NCBI GenBank assembly: GCA_030068145.1
Contig: JAPJBO010000049.1
Coordinates: 124,001 to 188,000, forward strand
Direction of reading: 5' to 3'
DNA length: 64,000 bases
From: Diplonema papillatum
Taxonomy: Eukaryota > Euglenozoa > Diplonemea > Diplonemida > Diplonemidae
This document shows positions 21,761 through 33,800 of this stretch, one piece after another (positions within the stretch are counted from its first letter, which is position 1; each line of letters opens with the position of its first letter). The notes beneath the pieces were generated by a model. It was not told the DNA's origin, did no database searches, and saw only the letters and a program-made list of their open reading frames with translations. The position numbers and the translations under genes were made by a program.

Positions 21761-24700
21761 TAAGGAAAACTATGGAGGTGGCGAAGCTACTTGGTGGCGG
21801 ATGCCATCGGAGAATTGGGACTTTGTACCGGCGCTTGGAACTTATTTGCTCGTGCTCCTGCCCGCCTTCCTCGGGTTGACTGTAGCGCCGGGTCGCGCCC
21901 CAGTGATGTCAGCTAACTGCCGCTGCTGGTAGTGTCTCCTCATATGCGTTGGGCTTGCACAGAACAGAAACTGGCTTCGGGAAGGTCGTGTGTGTGCATA
22001 TGGCCAGCATTACCCGCGGCCTGAGCGGTATGTAAGGTAGGAGACGTCATCAACGGTTGGATTCTTACGTGCAAGGCAGAAGGCTTCGTGCGGCCCACGC
22101 TGATGCCCAGCAAACTGGGCCACCTTGCAACCTGAGCTCTGGATCCAACTACGAGTTTAACAGCAGAAGCATTAATATACGCTACTTGTGCTGGAACTAC
22201 CGCGGGGTGCTGGCACCAGACGTGTCCACCAATTGTGTGCATTGACAGGTTTAGATACCATCCATTGCTCTACGTACTAAGTACGCGTCGAGGCTATTTC
22301 TCTTCGCTGCCTCAGCAGTGTTGCTTTTAGGCAATTTGCATACCTGCTGCCATCCGAAGCACCGTGCACAAGCGAACCTTTATCTACATCCAGACAGATG
22401 CCACGCGTTTGTGTGTAGCTTGGTTTGAACGGCAAGAGGGGAGAACAACAATTACAGAGAAATAACTCTTAAAGATCTCGCATTGCTAGGGCTACGCTCT
22501 CCGCGGAAAAGGAAAAGGAACTGAAAAAACTGAGCAAAGGTGACGGATTCAGAGCAAACAAACCCCAACTGTTGATCTTTTGCTCTTTGCGCAAGCGCAG
22601 GTGTAAACCTCCGATTTGCCAGCATTTTGCCAACCGAAAGCGCTCGTGCGGAAAGAAATTAGGTACTCGTAGACAATTTCAGGACTCAACCCGTTCTCTG
22701 CTGACTACTGCGTAGAACTCTCCTGTGCATGCAGGGACACGGGCTGCAGACTTGCGTTGTTCCAAGCAACGGCCGAGCATCAATCATCTTCTGATGACGT
22801 CGTCCAACTGCTGGAACTCTGCGATCAGGCCTTCAATCTGTTTTGAGTGATAGAGCAACTTCGGGCTTCGCTTCACGACCCCCGAGTGGTACCAGTATCG
22901 GGTGGTATGTTTGGCTCTCGTAGCCGCGCGTGGGGGCGCTTCTCCACACCCTACACAAGGGTGGTGCCAGCTGTTCCCGTAGTGCTGCGCCCTGCTGACC
23001 CCTGAGCTTGGTAAGCAGTCAAAAGCACGCGTGCAGGCAGCAGCAGGCGTGCACGACCGAGAACTGGACTAAGGGCACAGTGCGCCACGACAGGCTTGCG
23101 CCGTGTACTAAGAGCCTCAACGTGACGGCTCTTTGTATCGAGATGGACATGACAACTGTCATTTCGGCGACGGTACCCACAGGAAAGAGAAGGTGGTGGG
23201 CATTAGTGCATACCTCGCCTTCGAGAGAAGTGCTGCGCTTTAGCTCCGGGGACGACGCCCCTTTCCACTGGACCCCGACATCGTCACCGAATTCCTCCCC
23301 TTGGTCTGTGTGTGGATCAGGTGCTTTGCCAACTTGCAGATGCGGCTGTGTCCCTGCATACCTCAAGCTCCGTTGGTTGACTCCTGCACTCGATTTGCGG
23401 TGAAAAGAAGATACAGAAAACAAGAGACGCACATCATTGTAGTTTTTGTAGCCATTCATCAGCGGGAACAGCTTCAGGCGGAAGACCATATATTTTGCCC
23501 TCTAAGGATTTGGAGAAAAGATGCGCACATCCAGCTTCTTTCAACCGATGTTCTGATGACCAACGTTCATTCGTATGATTTTCGTACAAGCAAGCGCTGC
23601 ATACCTTTGTCGTCACTGTCTTCATCGCAGAGGACGTGGCTGATTTCCTGCAGCAACGCACCGTCAACAGCAGAAGAGCGACGACCGAGGTTGAGGTGAT
23701 CTTTCTGTAAGGGAATTCGTGGGATAGGAGCGCATTTTACGCATCTGGATGCAGGGATTAGTGGTGTTATATGCGTGTTTTGGTAGTTGATCGAGCTCTG
23801 ACCTGAAGTTGAAACCACGAGCCATAGTATACGACCAACGCACACGAAGTGTCTGTCTTTTGTCAGCCTCGTGCAATGTATGAACCTTCCGAGAAAAGTG
23901 TCCCAAAATGTCAAAAAGCAGTTTCTGAAGTGCGTGGATGAACTAGTGGCACTTGAGTATGACACCGTGCCTTTGGTTTCAAAGATCGCAGTGGCACGGG
24001 CGGTCACTTCACTGCGACATGGCGCGACCCTCAGGAGAACGTCCTGCCTTGGAATGCGCCGGATCGGCGTTGGCATTGCAACGTCAAGACTGGGGTTCGA
24101 GACCGGGCGCGCAAGCACATCGTTCCGAGCCTTCGAAATAAAGCCCTGGTGGCGAACGTGTACAAAGTGCTTCCGACCGAGACAGTCTACAATGGCTACA
24201 CTGCTCTGTTTATAGCAATCCGGCATGCTACGAGCTACCCAAGGCCCCATGCTATGAGGACGCAGACAAACCCGAACCATAAGCATTAACATCAACTCAG
24301 GGCTAAGGGAGCGCTCGAGGAGTTGACAGCCACGACCCGACAAGGGGTCGTTTCGGATCAGCCTGAGCAGCTGCGTTCTGCTTGAGCACCGTCGTGTTCG
24401 AGCCGGGCCGTAGAGGCAGTACGCGAGCGGCGATCAGCCATGCGACACTTTCACTACAAGAACGGGAAACGACATATTTGCAACCATTGCCGTTGCTGCG
24501 CCAGTCTTGCACAAACGCAGACCAATATCAATTCAAGAACTCCGTTGGGTGCTCTTTATCAGTGAAGACTTTGACCTGGTGACTAAGAAGCCGTCTGTTC
24601 CTTTCAGACTAGAAAGCACGTCAATACTTCGAACAAGGTGCCGAACAAGTACCTATCGAAAGAAGGGTGTCAAGACGAAGACGACCACCTTGAAATGTTT

Positions 24701-26150
24701 CAGATGATGAGATATGCTGCGTTTACGAGAAGCATCCGTTCGCGAGGCCTGAATTCATGTCAACCTTGGCCAAAGTCGAAGTTTGTGGCGACTATTTGAA
24801 GTATCAGACAAAAAGCTGTTGATGAGCTGAAGCGATGAGAGAAGAGATATGCGAAGCGCTGCTACATCAGCTGGCTTCGCTTTGTTTATTCCGCACATTT
24901 TGGCATTTGCAGAGAAAGCACGAGGATTTCATTTCCTTCTCTCTGGGCCCGCTAGCAGCAACGGACCTCGCTTCGTGGTGCCAAAAGGGGGGGGGAGAAC
25001 TTGCAGAGACAGAGAGAAGAGGTGCGTAGTTTTTATTATTTTACTTGCTAGTAGTCGACACCTTGTTTTGTGTTGAGAGGACGCAGGCGTGCGTCGGGGC
25101 CCGTGAGCAAGCACCGGCCACCGTGCTAGATGAGAATACCTCCCCTGTAAAGAAGCACCCTTTTACTCGCGGGGGTAAGCGCCCTTGCAGGGGAGCTCTT
25201 CCGTGTGCCTCCATGCGAGAAGGAAACGGGGCCTGTTAAGAGCCACGGAAGTCGGCTGAACCGGGCTACCGGAGAAGGTGTGTATGTACTTGGGTGGAAC
25301 ACCTGATTAGTAAACCTCGGGCATAAAAGCCTGCGTGTTTTTCCCGTTTAAGAGCTAACTGGGCTGTCCAGCATCAGAGGAAAACCACGTTCAGAGGTTT
25401 GCGGGCTGAGGGTGTTCGGGTTACCTGCACTGCGGGCAGGAGCATCCTCATGCACTACCTGTGCTGACAGAAGCAGTTCTCGCCGCGCCACCTACGAACT
25501 CTCGTGGCAATCTGGAAAATCTCGTGCAAGAAACACAACTTTCTCTCGGTGAATAAATACTGAATTTCGGAGCCTCCTTTTTGGCACGTATGCCTGGATA
25601 CAGGGGACGTGGAGGCCAGTTTTTCATTCGTTCTCGCGGTATCGGGGTCTCTGGCCGTGAATACCCTCGACACGCAGCTGTCGTGTTTAGGGCTCCACCT
25701 CCCCTGTTCGGTGTCAACACCAACTGTAAGTTTGTTACATTCGTGTGATTGTCAGGCCTTTGACTACCCTGAGCGACGCACTATACAACACCAACTCCTT
25801 TCACAGTCCTTCTCACTACCGCGGACTGCCATGCCAGCCGCTTCGTTGTGCGCGCCTGCTTCGGCACGATGCCAGAAGATATGCGATGCTCATTCTCGGA
25901 CCCGGGATTTCATACAAGGCGTCAATCGATCTTTGCACCGCCACATTCTCATTCAGACCGGATCCGATCGATAATGGTCAGCAAGCCAATCATCGTCGAA
26001 TCAAGAGTCGAACACAGTCTGAGAGATTAGATTTTCAAGCGACACTCAACTGCTGATGGGCGTGGGCCACAGAGAGCCAGATATTCTGGCAAGTTGTTGT
26101 TGGGGCGACTGGAACAGGATGCGGGTACACACTTCTGCCTGCTGTCCATC
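21761..26150. other. Gene-poor stretch, no gene supported
   Basis: About 4.4 kb without a frame I can defend. 23871-24215 (+) and 24303-24512 (-) have modest open frames with no recognisable domain. 25733-25785 is a copy of the repeat also at 31148-31219 and 31386-31460. Decayed transposon sequence is likely but not identified. Confidence 0.45.
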
Positions 26151-26549
26151 CTGTGCAGTCCACCAGCCTGACCTTATTTATATCGTATTTGCGAACCGGG
26201 AAAAAGAAAAGTGATAGCGCGCACGAACCGTACAGTATACGCCTTCGCCCCGCTCGTCCTGGCCGCCACGACGCGGGGGAACCGGAGGGCAGTGACGGAG
26301 GCCCTCCGCCAACGAGTACGACTCTGGGAGACGGCTTGTTCGAGACGCTCTGGTCAGGGAGGCCCAGGCCATCACGGCTGGGAAGGCACAAGGTCGTGCG
26401 CGCCGACGTGCCTACCCAGTCGATGACAACGACTACAGAGTCGAGCTCCAGACGGCGGTCAGGTCAGTGGACGACCTGGACGGTCCCACCGTGCGCCAAG
26501 GGATCAAGCGGGCCTGCGACCGGTGCTACTCGCGAGCCGTGTCGGCGCT

Positions 26550-27066
26550 ATCGGCAGCACAGACGGCCCCGTCGGATGAGGCCACCCTGGCACAGCTCAG
26601 GCCGTGGCGGACGCCGTTTGGGCGGTCTCGTCCGGGAGGGTACCGACGGCCACCAGGCCATACCTCTTCGGAGCCAAGCTGGTCCCACATGTGAAAAGGA
26701 CGGGCGGTATCATGCCCATCGCCTGTGTGGCGAGATTCTGCGGAGGGTAGCCGGCAAGGCCCTCGTGTCCGACCGACGGTCAAGGAACTCGGCCAGAACG
26801 TCCTCCCGCGAACCAGGCAAGCCGGAGTCGGCGCGGGGGTCCTGGCCGTGCGGCGGGTGGCGGCCTTGTACCGCAGGGAGGGCGGGCAGGCAAGGGAGTC
26901 ATCCAGCAGCCTGGAGAACGCATTCAATTCCCTGCAGAGGGAGGCGATCATCCGGAGCGCCAGCCGGCATGCCCCCCCAGGCAAGCACTCCATCCCGCAG
27001 GTGGGGGACACGCGCTCACATCCGAGTGCGGGGTGGGGCCCCTGCTCTTAGCCTGGCGATGCACGA
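26550..27066 (+). pseudogene. Decayed non-LTR reverse transcriptase fragment
   Basis: Across shifting + frames one can follow, in order, a GRVPTATRPYLFGAKLVPH block, GGIMPIAC, GEILRRVAGKAL, a QAGVGAGVL block, ENAFNSLQREAII, and SECGV…PLLLALAMHDVV. These correspond to the early reverse-transcriptase motifs up to just before the YxDD box. At least three frameshifts separate the blocks, the motif-A aspartate appears lost, and the catalytic YxDD is missing. It is clearly dead and of a different subtype from the 40-46 kb LINE. Confidence 0.7.
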
Positions 27067-27960
27067 CGTCGTCTCGCCGCCGCCGCCGCCACCGGCCGGC
27101 CCTCCCGGGCCAGGAGGGGGGCGTGCCGCCGCCACCAGTCAGACCCGCAGGCCCAGCAGGCGCAGGGGTCGCGGCGGGCGAGGTGGCGCCCCCGGGACAG
27201 CCAGCGCACGAGCCGGCGCCAGTTCGGGAGCCACCGGCAGCCCCGGCTCAGGTAGGGGCCCCGTGGGCAGTAGAGCCACGTTGACCCCGGACGGGCCCAG
27301 AACCAGCCACCTCCGGAAGTTCCGCCGGCGGCAGAAATGGGGGCCGCAGCAGCCGAGCCCAGCCGCAGGAACAGACTCGACAGGGGCAGCCGGAAGTCGG
27401 GAGGCCGGAGGCAGCCTCGGCCAACCAGCGTTGAGCCAAGCCGACCCCGACCTCCTGACATTCTATCTCGTGTCGGGCAGAGAGACCTCGGCACGATCGC
27501 GCACTGGCTGCGCAGAGAAAAGTGGCAGGCGGCAAAACGACAAGGGCACACTTCTGGAGGCGAGTCACCTGGAGCTGCCGGGGGTGCCTCAAGACTTGCA
27601 GCAACCCAAAGCCCGGATGCAGTGAAGAAGGGTGCGCAAACTGCGCGAGCGTTTTGACGAGCTGCCGGTGAACCAGGAGTCCACCCATGCGTCGGATATT
27701 CAAAGCTCCGGTCGAAGTCCTAATGGACAAACAACGGCCCAGCTCCGTTTTCCTTCCAGAGCGAGCTTTCTATTGCCCTATTGAGAGGGTGCACATGTCG
27801 CCGAATGCACGCGAAGACGGGCTGGCGCGCAATACGCCCAGTGCACTGCTTGTGGCCCCACATCAGGGACAACGCGAAGCCAGGCTGCCCCCATCTGGAA
27901 CACCTCGTATACAGACATGCGCGTGACGGTAAGGCCATAGAGAACCGGTACAAGACGCCT
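27067..27960. other. GC-rich low-complexity stretch after the RT relic
   Basis: 27067-27330 is strongly biased (Pro/Gly/Arg codons in every frame), which keeps several frames open by composition. It may be more of the dead retroelement. No gene is supported. Confidence 0.45.
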
Positions 27961-28004
27961 ATGATCGGGTGGGAGGTGCCGCACAGGATGTCAACCCCTT
28001 TCTC

Positions 28005-29260
28005 CTACGGGCCGGAAACTGGTCTCGTCGAAGACGTTTCAAGAATATGGTATTGAAGACTGGTCTAGAAAAAAAGAGCCTAGAAAAAGAAATGCTCAGC
28101 CAGGACACAAGCGAGATTGGATGACGATTGAATTCGAACGAGCAGGACAAAGACGTCGCGGAGACACAAACTAAATGCAATGAAAAGAAGGGGCATACGA
28201 GGATCTCATTCTCGAGCTCGGTCAGGTCCTCTTCCCTGAAGTTGACCGGCGGGGATCGACACGGGTCGCTGACCGGAGAACGCGCCGGGACGTTACTAAT
28301 ATTGAGAGGAGGTGTATTGGGCAGGGGCGATTGGGTGACCACGGCGTGTGCGTTGGTGGGTGCCGGTGACGGTAGCTTCACGGGCTGGCCCTCCTGAAGG
28401 AGCGACTGGATGTGCTGCAATGCGGACTTGAGGATGTTCGCTCGGGTCAGTGCTTCGATGCTGGGTCGGATGGCTTGTTCTTTGCAGAGCATCCTGCTTA
28501 GCACCATGCGCAGGCCATCGGAGTAGTTGGGGGGTATGGGTGCTGGTTGTTCGGTGGCGATTCGTTGCATGATGTCCGACATGGTGCTGCCAGTGAAGGC
28601 GAAGCGGCGCGTCACCAGCTCGTAGAGGATGCAACCCATTGCCCATATGTCGGCCTTGTTGTTGTACGGCCTCCCGGCGACTAACTCCGGGGAAAAGTAG
28701 TTCGGCGTCCCGCAGAGCGAGCGTGCCTGCCACGTGTGCCTCAGCGCGGTGGCGAGGCCGAAGTCGCCCAGCTTCACGATGTTGTCCTTCGTCAGGAAAA
28801 CGTTCTGCGTCTTCAGGTCACGGTGCAGGATCCGCCGGGCGTGCAGGTGCTTCACCGCGAGGCAAATCTGCGCAAATATATACAACACAACGTCCTCTGA
28901 CATCGGCTCTTCCAGGCTGCAAATCTTATGGTACAAGTCGCCGCCGTCTGCGAACTCCATGATGATGTACAGCACGGCGCCTGTCTGGACGCACTCTTCG
29001 TATCGGATGATGTTCGGATGTTGCAGGGCGGCGAGGATCTTCACCTCCATGAATACCGACTCCCGGTCGGGTGCCGACATGTCGCAGATGTTCATTTCTT
29101 TGGCGACGAAAAGCTCTTTCTGCCGCCGGACTAGGATCGCAGCTCCGAAGCTGCCTTGCCCGATGACGTCGATGGCCTCGTACCTGCCCATCTCCGGCGG
29201 CAAGGTCCGCGCGTTCCCAGCAGGGGAGCTCGACCGGGCGTTGCCGGCCGAGCGTTGCAT
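28005..29260 (-). CDS. NEK-like serine/threonine protein kinase, two exons
   Basis: Exon 1 is 29260-28199 and holds the complete kinase domain: glycine loop GQGSFG (34-39), catalytic lysine in VAKEM (K54), HRDLKTQN (H146-D148), DFG (166-168) and a GTPNYFSPE activation segment. The overall pattern is that of NIMA-related kinases, which act at cilia, centrosomes and mitosis. The conserved GTPYY is GTPNY here. The tail (about 290-354) is Pro/Ser-rich and ends in an acidic helix. A donor GTATGC at 28198 and acceptor TTTTTTTCTAG at 28065 define a 133-bp intron; exon 2 (28064-28005) adds 19 residues and a stop, phase 0, giving 373 residues. If the intron is not spliced, the frame runs on to 27959 with non-coding-looking sequence. 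Confidence 0.88.
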
Positions 29261-30869
29261 CGTGCGGAGAGCTCCACTCCACCCGCCGCCGCCACCCCCC
29301 CCTTTCCTCCTTTGAACCCTCGCCCCCCCCCGTGGGAGGACAATCTCCCAGCTGCTCCGCCCTCCTGTGATGCACTCGTTTTATAGTGGCGTCGCCCATG
29401 GGCCAGGCAGTGGTCGATCAGTGATCGACGAGCTTCGGTGCTGTAGCCACGGGTTGTTCGATTCTGCGCCTGGGGGATGGCTGCCCAAGTGATACAACCG
29501 GTTGGCTTCAATCTCTTGGAGGTAGGTAGGAAGCTCAACATAAACAAGTAGGTCAGTGAGTAAACAGTGGCGGCGAGCGCCTGAAAGGGTTCGACTGCGA
29601 GGAGTAGTCGAGTTGCAGCTGTTGACAAAGCAGAAAAGCGAAGGATGGAAACACCTTTTTTCCATCTGTCTTTGAAAGGCAGATGGAGAAAAAGAAGCTG
29701 TTTGTATTCTTCGCTTTTCTGCTTTTGGCTTTAGGTTCTCCCGACTCCCCAAATCGTGGTTAGCACAAACTCAAGAGGTCTAGTCAACTATTCCCTGCAC
29801 TATTAGCATACTTTCAAGAATCAATATCATGCAACAGCAGAGTGGTCCACAACGCCCGAGCGCTGGGCTTTTGTCAGCTCCATGGCGCGGGGTCTCCCTA
29901 GTGTGAAATCGCTCTCAGATGTTGTTTTTGTCAGCCTTTTCCAGAGTGTGTGTTCGCTTGAGTTTCTGTGTCCCTCGGAACTCGGGTTTATTAACGCGGC
30001 GCTCATTTTTCCAGCCATCGGTGCACTAAATGCTCTCGTCGCCACTGTGATCAAGCAAGTTGCAACAAAAGGAGGAAAAGGTGGCCTACAGTGCCAGGAA
30101 GGCTCTATCGTTCGGACGAAAAAGGAGAACACTGATAAACCCGTGGGCTAGCCTAGACCTGCCGATGAATAAAGCAGCATCGGATTGTTCGGTTTGCTCG
30201 CTTTCTTCTCACCGGCTCTAACGTTCCGGACGATGAAAACGTCGGAGACCTGATGCCTCAATGCATCTAAACAAAAGCTGACGATAATACGCAACATCGG
30301 TTGTGTTCGAGATCCGCTTGCATGCCTTGCCAGCAGATGCTCTGCTTGTTTGCGAATAAGCTTGTCGCCGACTAGCCTCGCACCTCCTAGGAAGCGTAAC
30401 TCTGCCATTGCCGCTCGGGCAATGTCGGCTGCTCGTCGTGCCGTATTCTCAGCGTGCAGTCAACGCCATACAGGCCGGGGTCTATAGCAAATGGCATTCC
30501 AGCTGCAGGGTACGTCCTGCCATATGCCTAGGTACACCACTGACCGTATGTGGCGTGCTCTTTCGCACTCAGTACACGTATTCGTGGGTGTCTGTATAGG
30601 ATGGCTGATCAGTTCTGCGTATCGGTTGCATGCTAACGTGCGTCTGAATGAGGGAACGTGAATGGTCAAGCAACGTCGGCTGCTCGTCGTACCGTATCAT
30701 CAGCGTGCCGTCAACGCCAGACAGCGGCGTGCTCTCCGGCACTTATTACACGTATTCGTGGTGTGGGTACAAGATGGTCTGCACGTCGGTTGCATGCTAA
30801 CTTGCGTCTGAATGAGAGAACGTGAATGGTCAAGCAACGTCGGTTGCTCGTCGTGTCGCATGTCTTTTC
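29261..30869. other. Intergenic with MITE and tandem repeats
   Basis: Spacer upstream of the kinase gene. It contains the MITE-like copy at 29600-29795 and the repeats starting at 30424. No coding frame is supported. Confidence 0.55.
29600..29795. mobile_element. MITE-like repeat, copy 2
   Basis: Same family as 5099-5270: the start ggagtagtcgagttgcagct is diverged, the end ctagtcaactattccc is well kept, and both share ggttctcccgactcccc inside. An internal palindrome (gcagaaaagcgaagg near 29630 against cttcgcttttctgc near 29710) is unique to this copy. Confidence 0.5.
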
Positions 30870-30870
30870 T
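30424..30870. repeat. Imperfect tandem repeat, two to three units
   Basis: Units starting gtcggctgctcgtcgt occur at 30424, 30673 and 30839. The segment cggttgcatgctaacgtgcg and the following 45 bases recur at about 30622 and 30790. The last unit ends at the stop codon of the beta-lactamase-like gene, so it overlaps that gene's 3' end. Confidence 0.75.
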
Positions 30871-33800
30871 CAGTGAAGCGCAGCGTTGGCGTCGAAGCCG
30901 CTCAGGTCCGGCTGCATGCCGTCGCCGCCGACCAGATTCTTTTTCTTGAGGTCCTGCGTGAACTCATCCATCTCCTTCCAGTACACCACCTCGTTGACAG
31001 CCTCGAGCACGCCCGACACTCTCGGGTCCTTCTCATACGGCCCCTCGCGTGCAGTCTGTTGCGTGTTTGAAATATGGAGGACAAGGCTAGTCATTTTAGA
31101 CGCCACGACTTCGCCGTGGTAGCGCGTCGCCTTTAGATGTGGTAAATTTGTTGCATTAGTGTGATTGTCAGGCCTTCGACTACCCTGAGCAACGCACTAT
31201 AGCGCATCGCCTTTAGATGTAAATTTGTTGCATTAGTGTGTGGGCCTTTGAAGCGTGGATGATGCCTCTCGCGCTGCTCCCCTTGAGGTTCCTGGCTCAT
31301 GCCAAAGCGCCGCCGCCCGGGTTAAGGGGTTGCGGCATCAGGCGTGGGCCAGGGCCAGGGAGACTGTTCGGAGGGGTCACCACCCAATTTGTTGCATTAG
31401 TGTGATTGTCAGGCCTTCGACTACCCTGAGCAACGCACTATAGCGCGTCGCCTTTAGATACAGAACTCCTTTTGCTAACAGCTCGACCCGTCTTCTGATA
31501 GGACGTTGGCGGGTCGCATTCTTTTCTTGAAGGCGTGCAAATACTGCAGACGACGGTCGGAAGTCGGAACACTGAACGTGCCTCAAAGCAGGTAGGTCTC
31601 CTTCGGACCTTTACTCTTGGGGCGATTACCGCAAAATCGATCGAGGGGAGCGAGGTCGGGAACAAGGAAGAGGAGGAATTGCCTGTGTTATGTTTCCAAT
31701 TCCGAATTCTTAAGTTTCCGAATCGTCTTGCTTCTGAAGCAAGTGGACTTCAAACACTCAGGGCTTGTCGTCCAATACCTCTTGTCTCTCTTTAGGTCCT
31801 CACTCGACCCCCCTCTCCCACTTTTTGTGCAACTTGTACAACTAACTAGCATGGTGTAGTACGCTGCCAACTACTAATTCTTAGTAGGTAAATTTCCCTT
31901 ATATCCCAGTTTGGGATATAAGGGCACAAAATTTGTTTGAAGTGGGATATAAGGGCACAAATTTGTTTTGAGTGGGATATAAGGGCACTACACCTTCTTA
32001 GTTCCAACCAATGCAATGTACACAAAAAACCGTACACTACCGTACACACGATTAGGTGAGCACTCAGCCATCACAGGGCCCCAGATCTCGCTACTTGACC
32101 TGACACAGCTGCCACCCAGAAGGCCGCAGCAGTAACCTTAGCGATAAAGGCATGCGCAGCTGAGTGTATGTAGGCGATCCATACAACAGCTGCATCAGAC
32201 ACAGCTTAATCCGAGAGCTCGCTAGGGGAGGTGGGCTGCTCACCTGCCAGTCTCACAACTGCCCCAGAATGCATGTTCCCGCTTCATCGTATTCCTCCCC
32301 GCGGGGGAGTTTCACGACGGGGATAGCACCCCATTCGACTTCTCCCTCGAGGATGTCAGTCCGAGTTAGTGCCATGTTTTTGTTTGTACGTGCCGGGGGA
32401 GGTTTAGCCTGTTAGTGAGTGATAGTGAGTGAATATGATCGGTAGGCTAAACTTCTCCCAAACACGCTGCCAGCGTTCTCTTTCGTGTTTACAATTAATT
32501 GTTATTACGAAAAAAATCCCCCCGCTGCCGATTTCTTCCGTACTTACAATTCTAGATGGATGCAAACAGTTTGCATCCTTGTCTTGCGTTTACCTTTTTG
32601 CTTGCATGGCACCGTCCGTTCGCTTCTCCAGAAAATCTTCTAAAGCTGAAAGTGTCAACACACCAAGTAAACCACGGCGATGCCGTGTCCTACCGATGCG
32701 GCGGCATACGAGCCTCCGAACCCAGACCAGCCAAAGTGTGCCCACCTGCGGCCGTGCGTCCTCGTTTCCTTGAGTGTAAAGAACGATGTGCCATTCGACG
32801 TGAGCGCGAAGCCAGCCTGCGACTTCGACACGTTGTTTCCCATGTCATCCAACGCGGGGCCGAACCCGGTCGCGTTGGTGATGAAGAGATCGATGGCTTC
32901 AGCCGTTTTGAACAGCCCGTGACCCTCGACGTTTGCGCCTTCCGAGGCCGCGGGATCTCCGGAAGCGATCGACGAGTAGACCCTGCGAGAGAGTGCGTAG
33001 TTGCATGGCGTAAAGTGGAAAATGTCAGAAGCGAAGTATCACTTTCAGCGGCTTTCAGAATTGGAGTTCTTTTGTCAGCTTGGGGGATCCTTTTTGGACG
33101 GAGGACGGGGCAAGCTCTGTATGTAGTAAGCTTGGCCTGACTAGCTGTTCCTAACTTGTGTAACGCTCATCACGGTCGGCAGTCGCCACAGTTTTCAGTC
33201 CTGTTCCGAGACTCTCTTGCACGGTGCAGTGGCGTCGTATCATCTGTCGTCCAGCGAAGTGCCAGCAAGAGAATGCTGGAGCCTGGCGTTCTGTCGACTT
33301 CAGGAGAAAAAATCAGCGGGGGACTAGCCCGCACTTCGCATCGCGAGCCGGGCAGTTTTGCACCTCGAGACCTCGGGGGGAAGGAGGGAGGCGGAGAAAT
33401 CGAGAGAGAGAGAGAGGGAGAGAGAGAGACGAGTTAGAGTGCAGTGCAGGGACCATCTCTCCGGGGAGTTCCGGTCTCCTCACTTCTCTTCGTGCTGCTA
33501 CGGCGGGCGCAAGTCGCTCCGGAGGCGCGCTGCAGGTTTCGATGAACCGTTCAGATTCTCCCCCCCAGAAACGCTGGGGTGTTCGGCATACCGGGCGAGG
33601 GCCTTCGCGGTGGCATAAACCAGAGGGGTGGGCTGCTCGAGGATGGTCTGCTGGTAGCTGAGGTACTCCGAGAGCCCGAGCCGCGACTCGTTCGCGCCGG
33701 CGAAGAGCTCCCGGTGCCAGAGGTCGCGCAGCGGGTACGGCCCGCACCACGCGTCGCTCGCGTTGGAGAACGACCGGATGAGCAGCGCCAGCCGGTCGGG

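Noticed and set aside
24070..24110. tRNA gene suggested by GGTTCGAGACC
   Set aside because: No A-box at the right distance and no cloverleaf stems.
26153..27625. 490-codon + strand frame as an intact gene
   Set aside because: Reverse-transcriptase motifs are spread over several frames, so this single frame is not the original protein; it is a relic.
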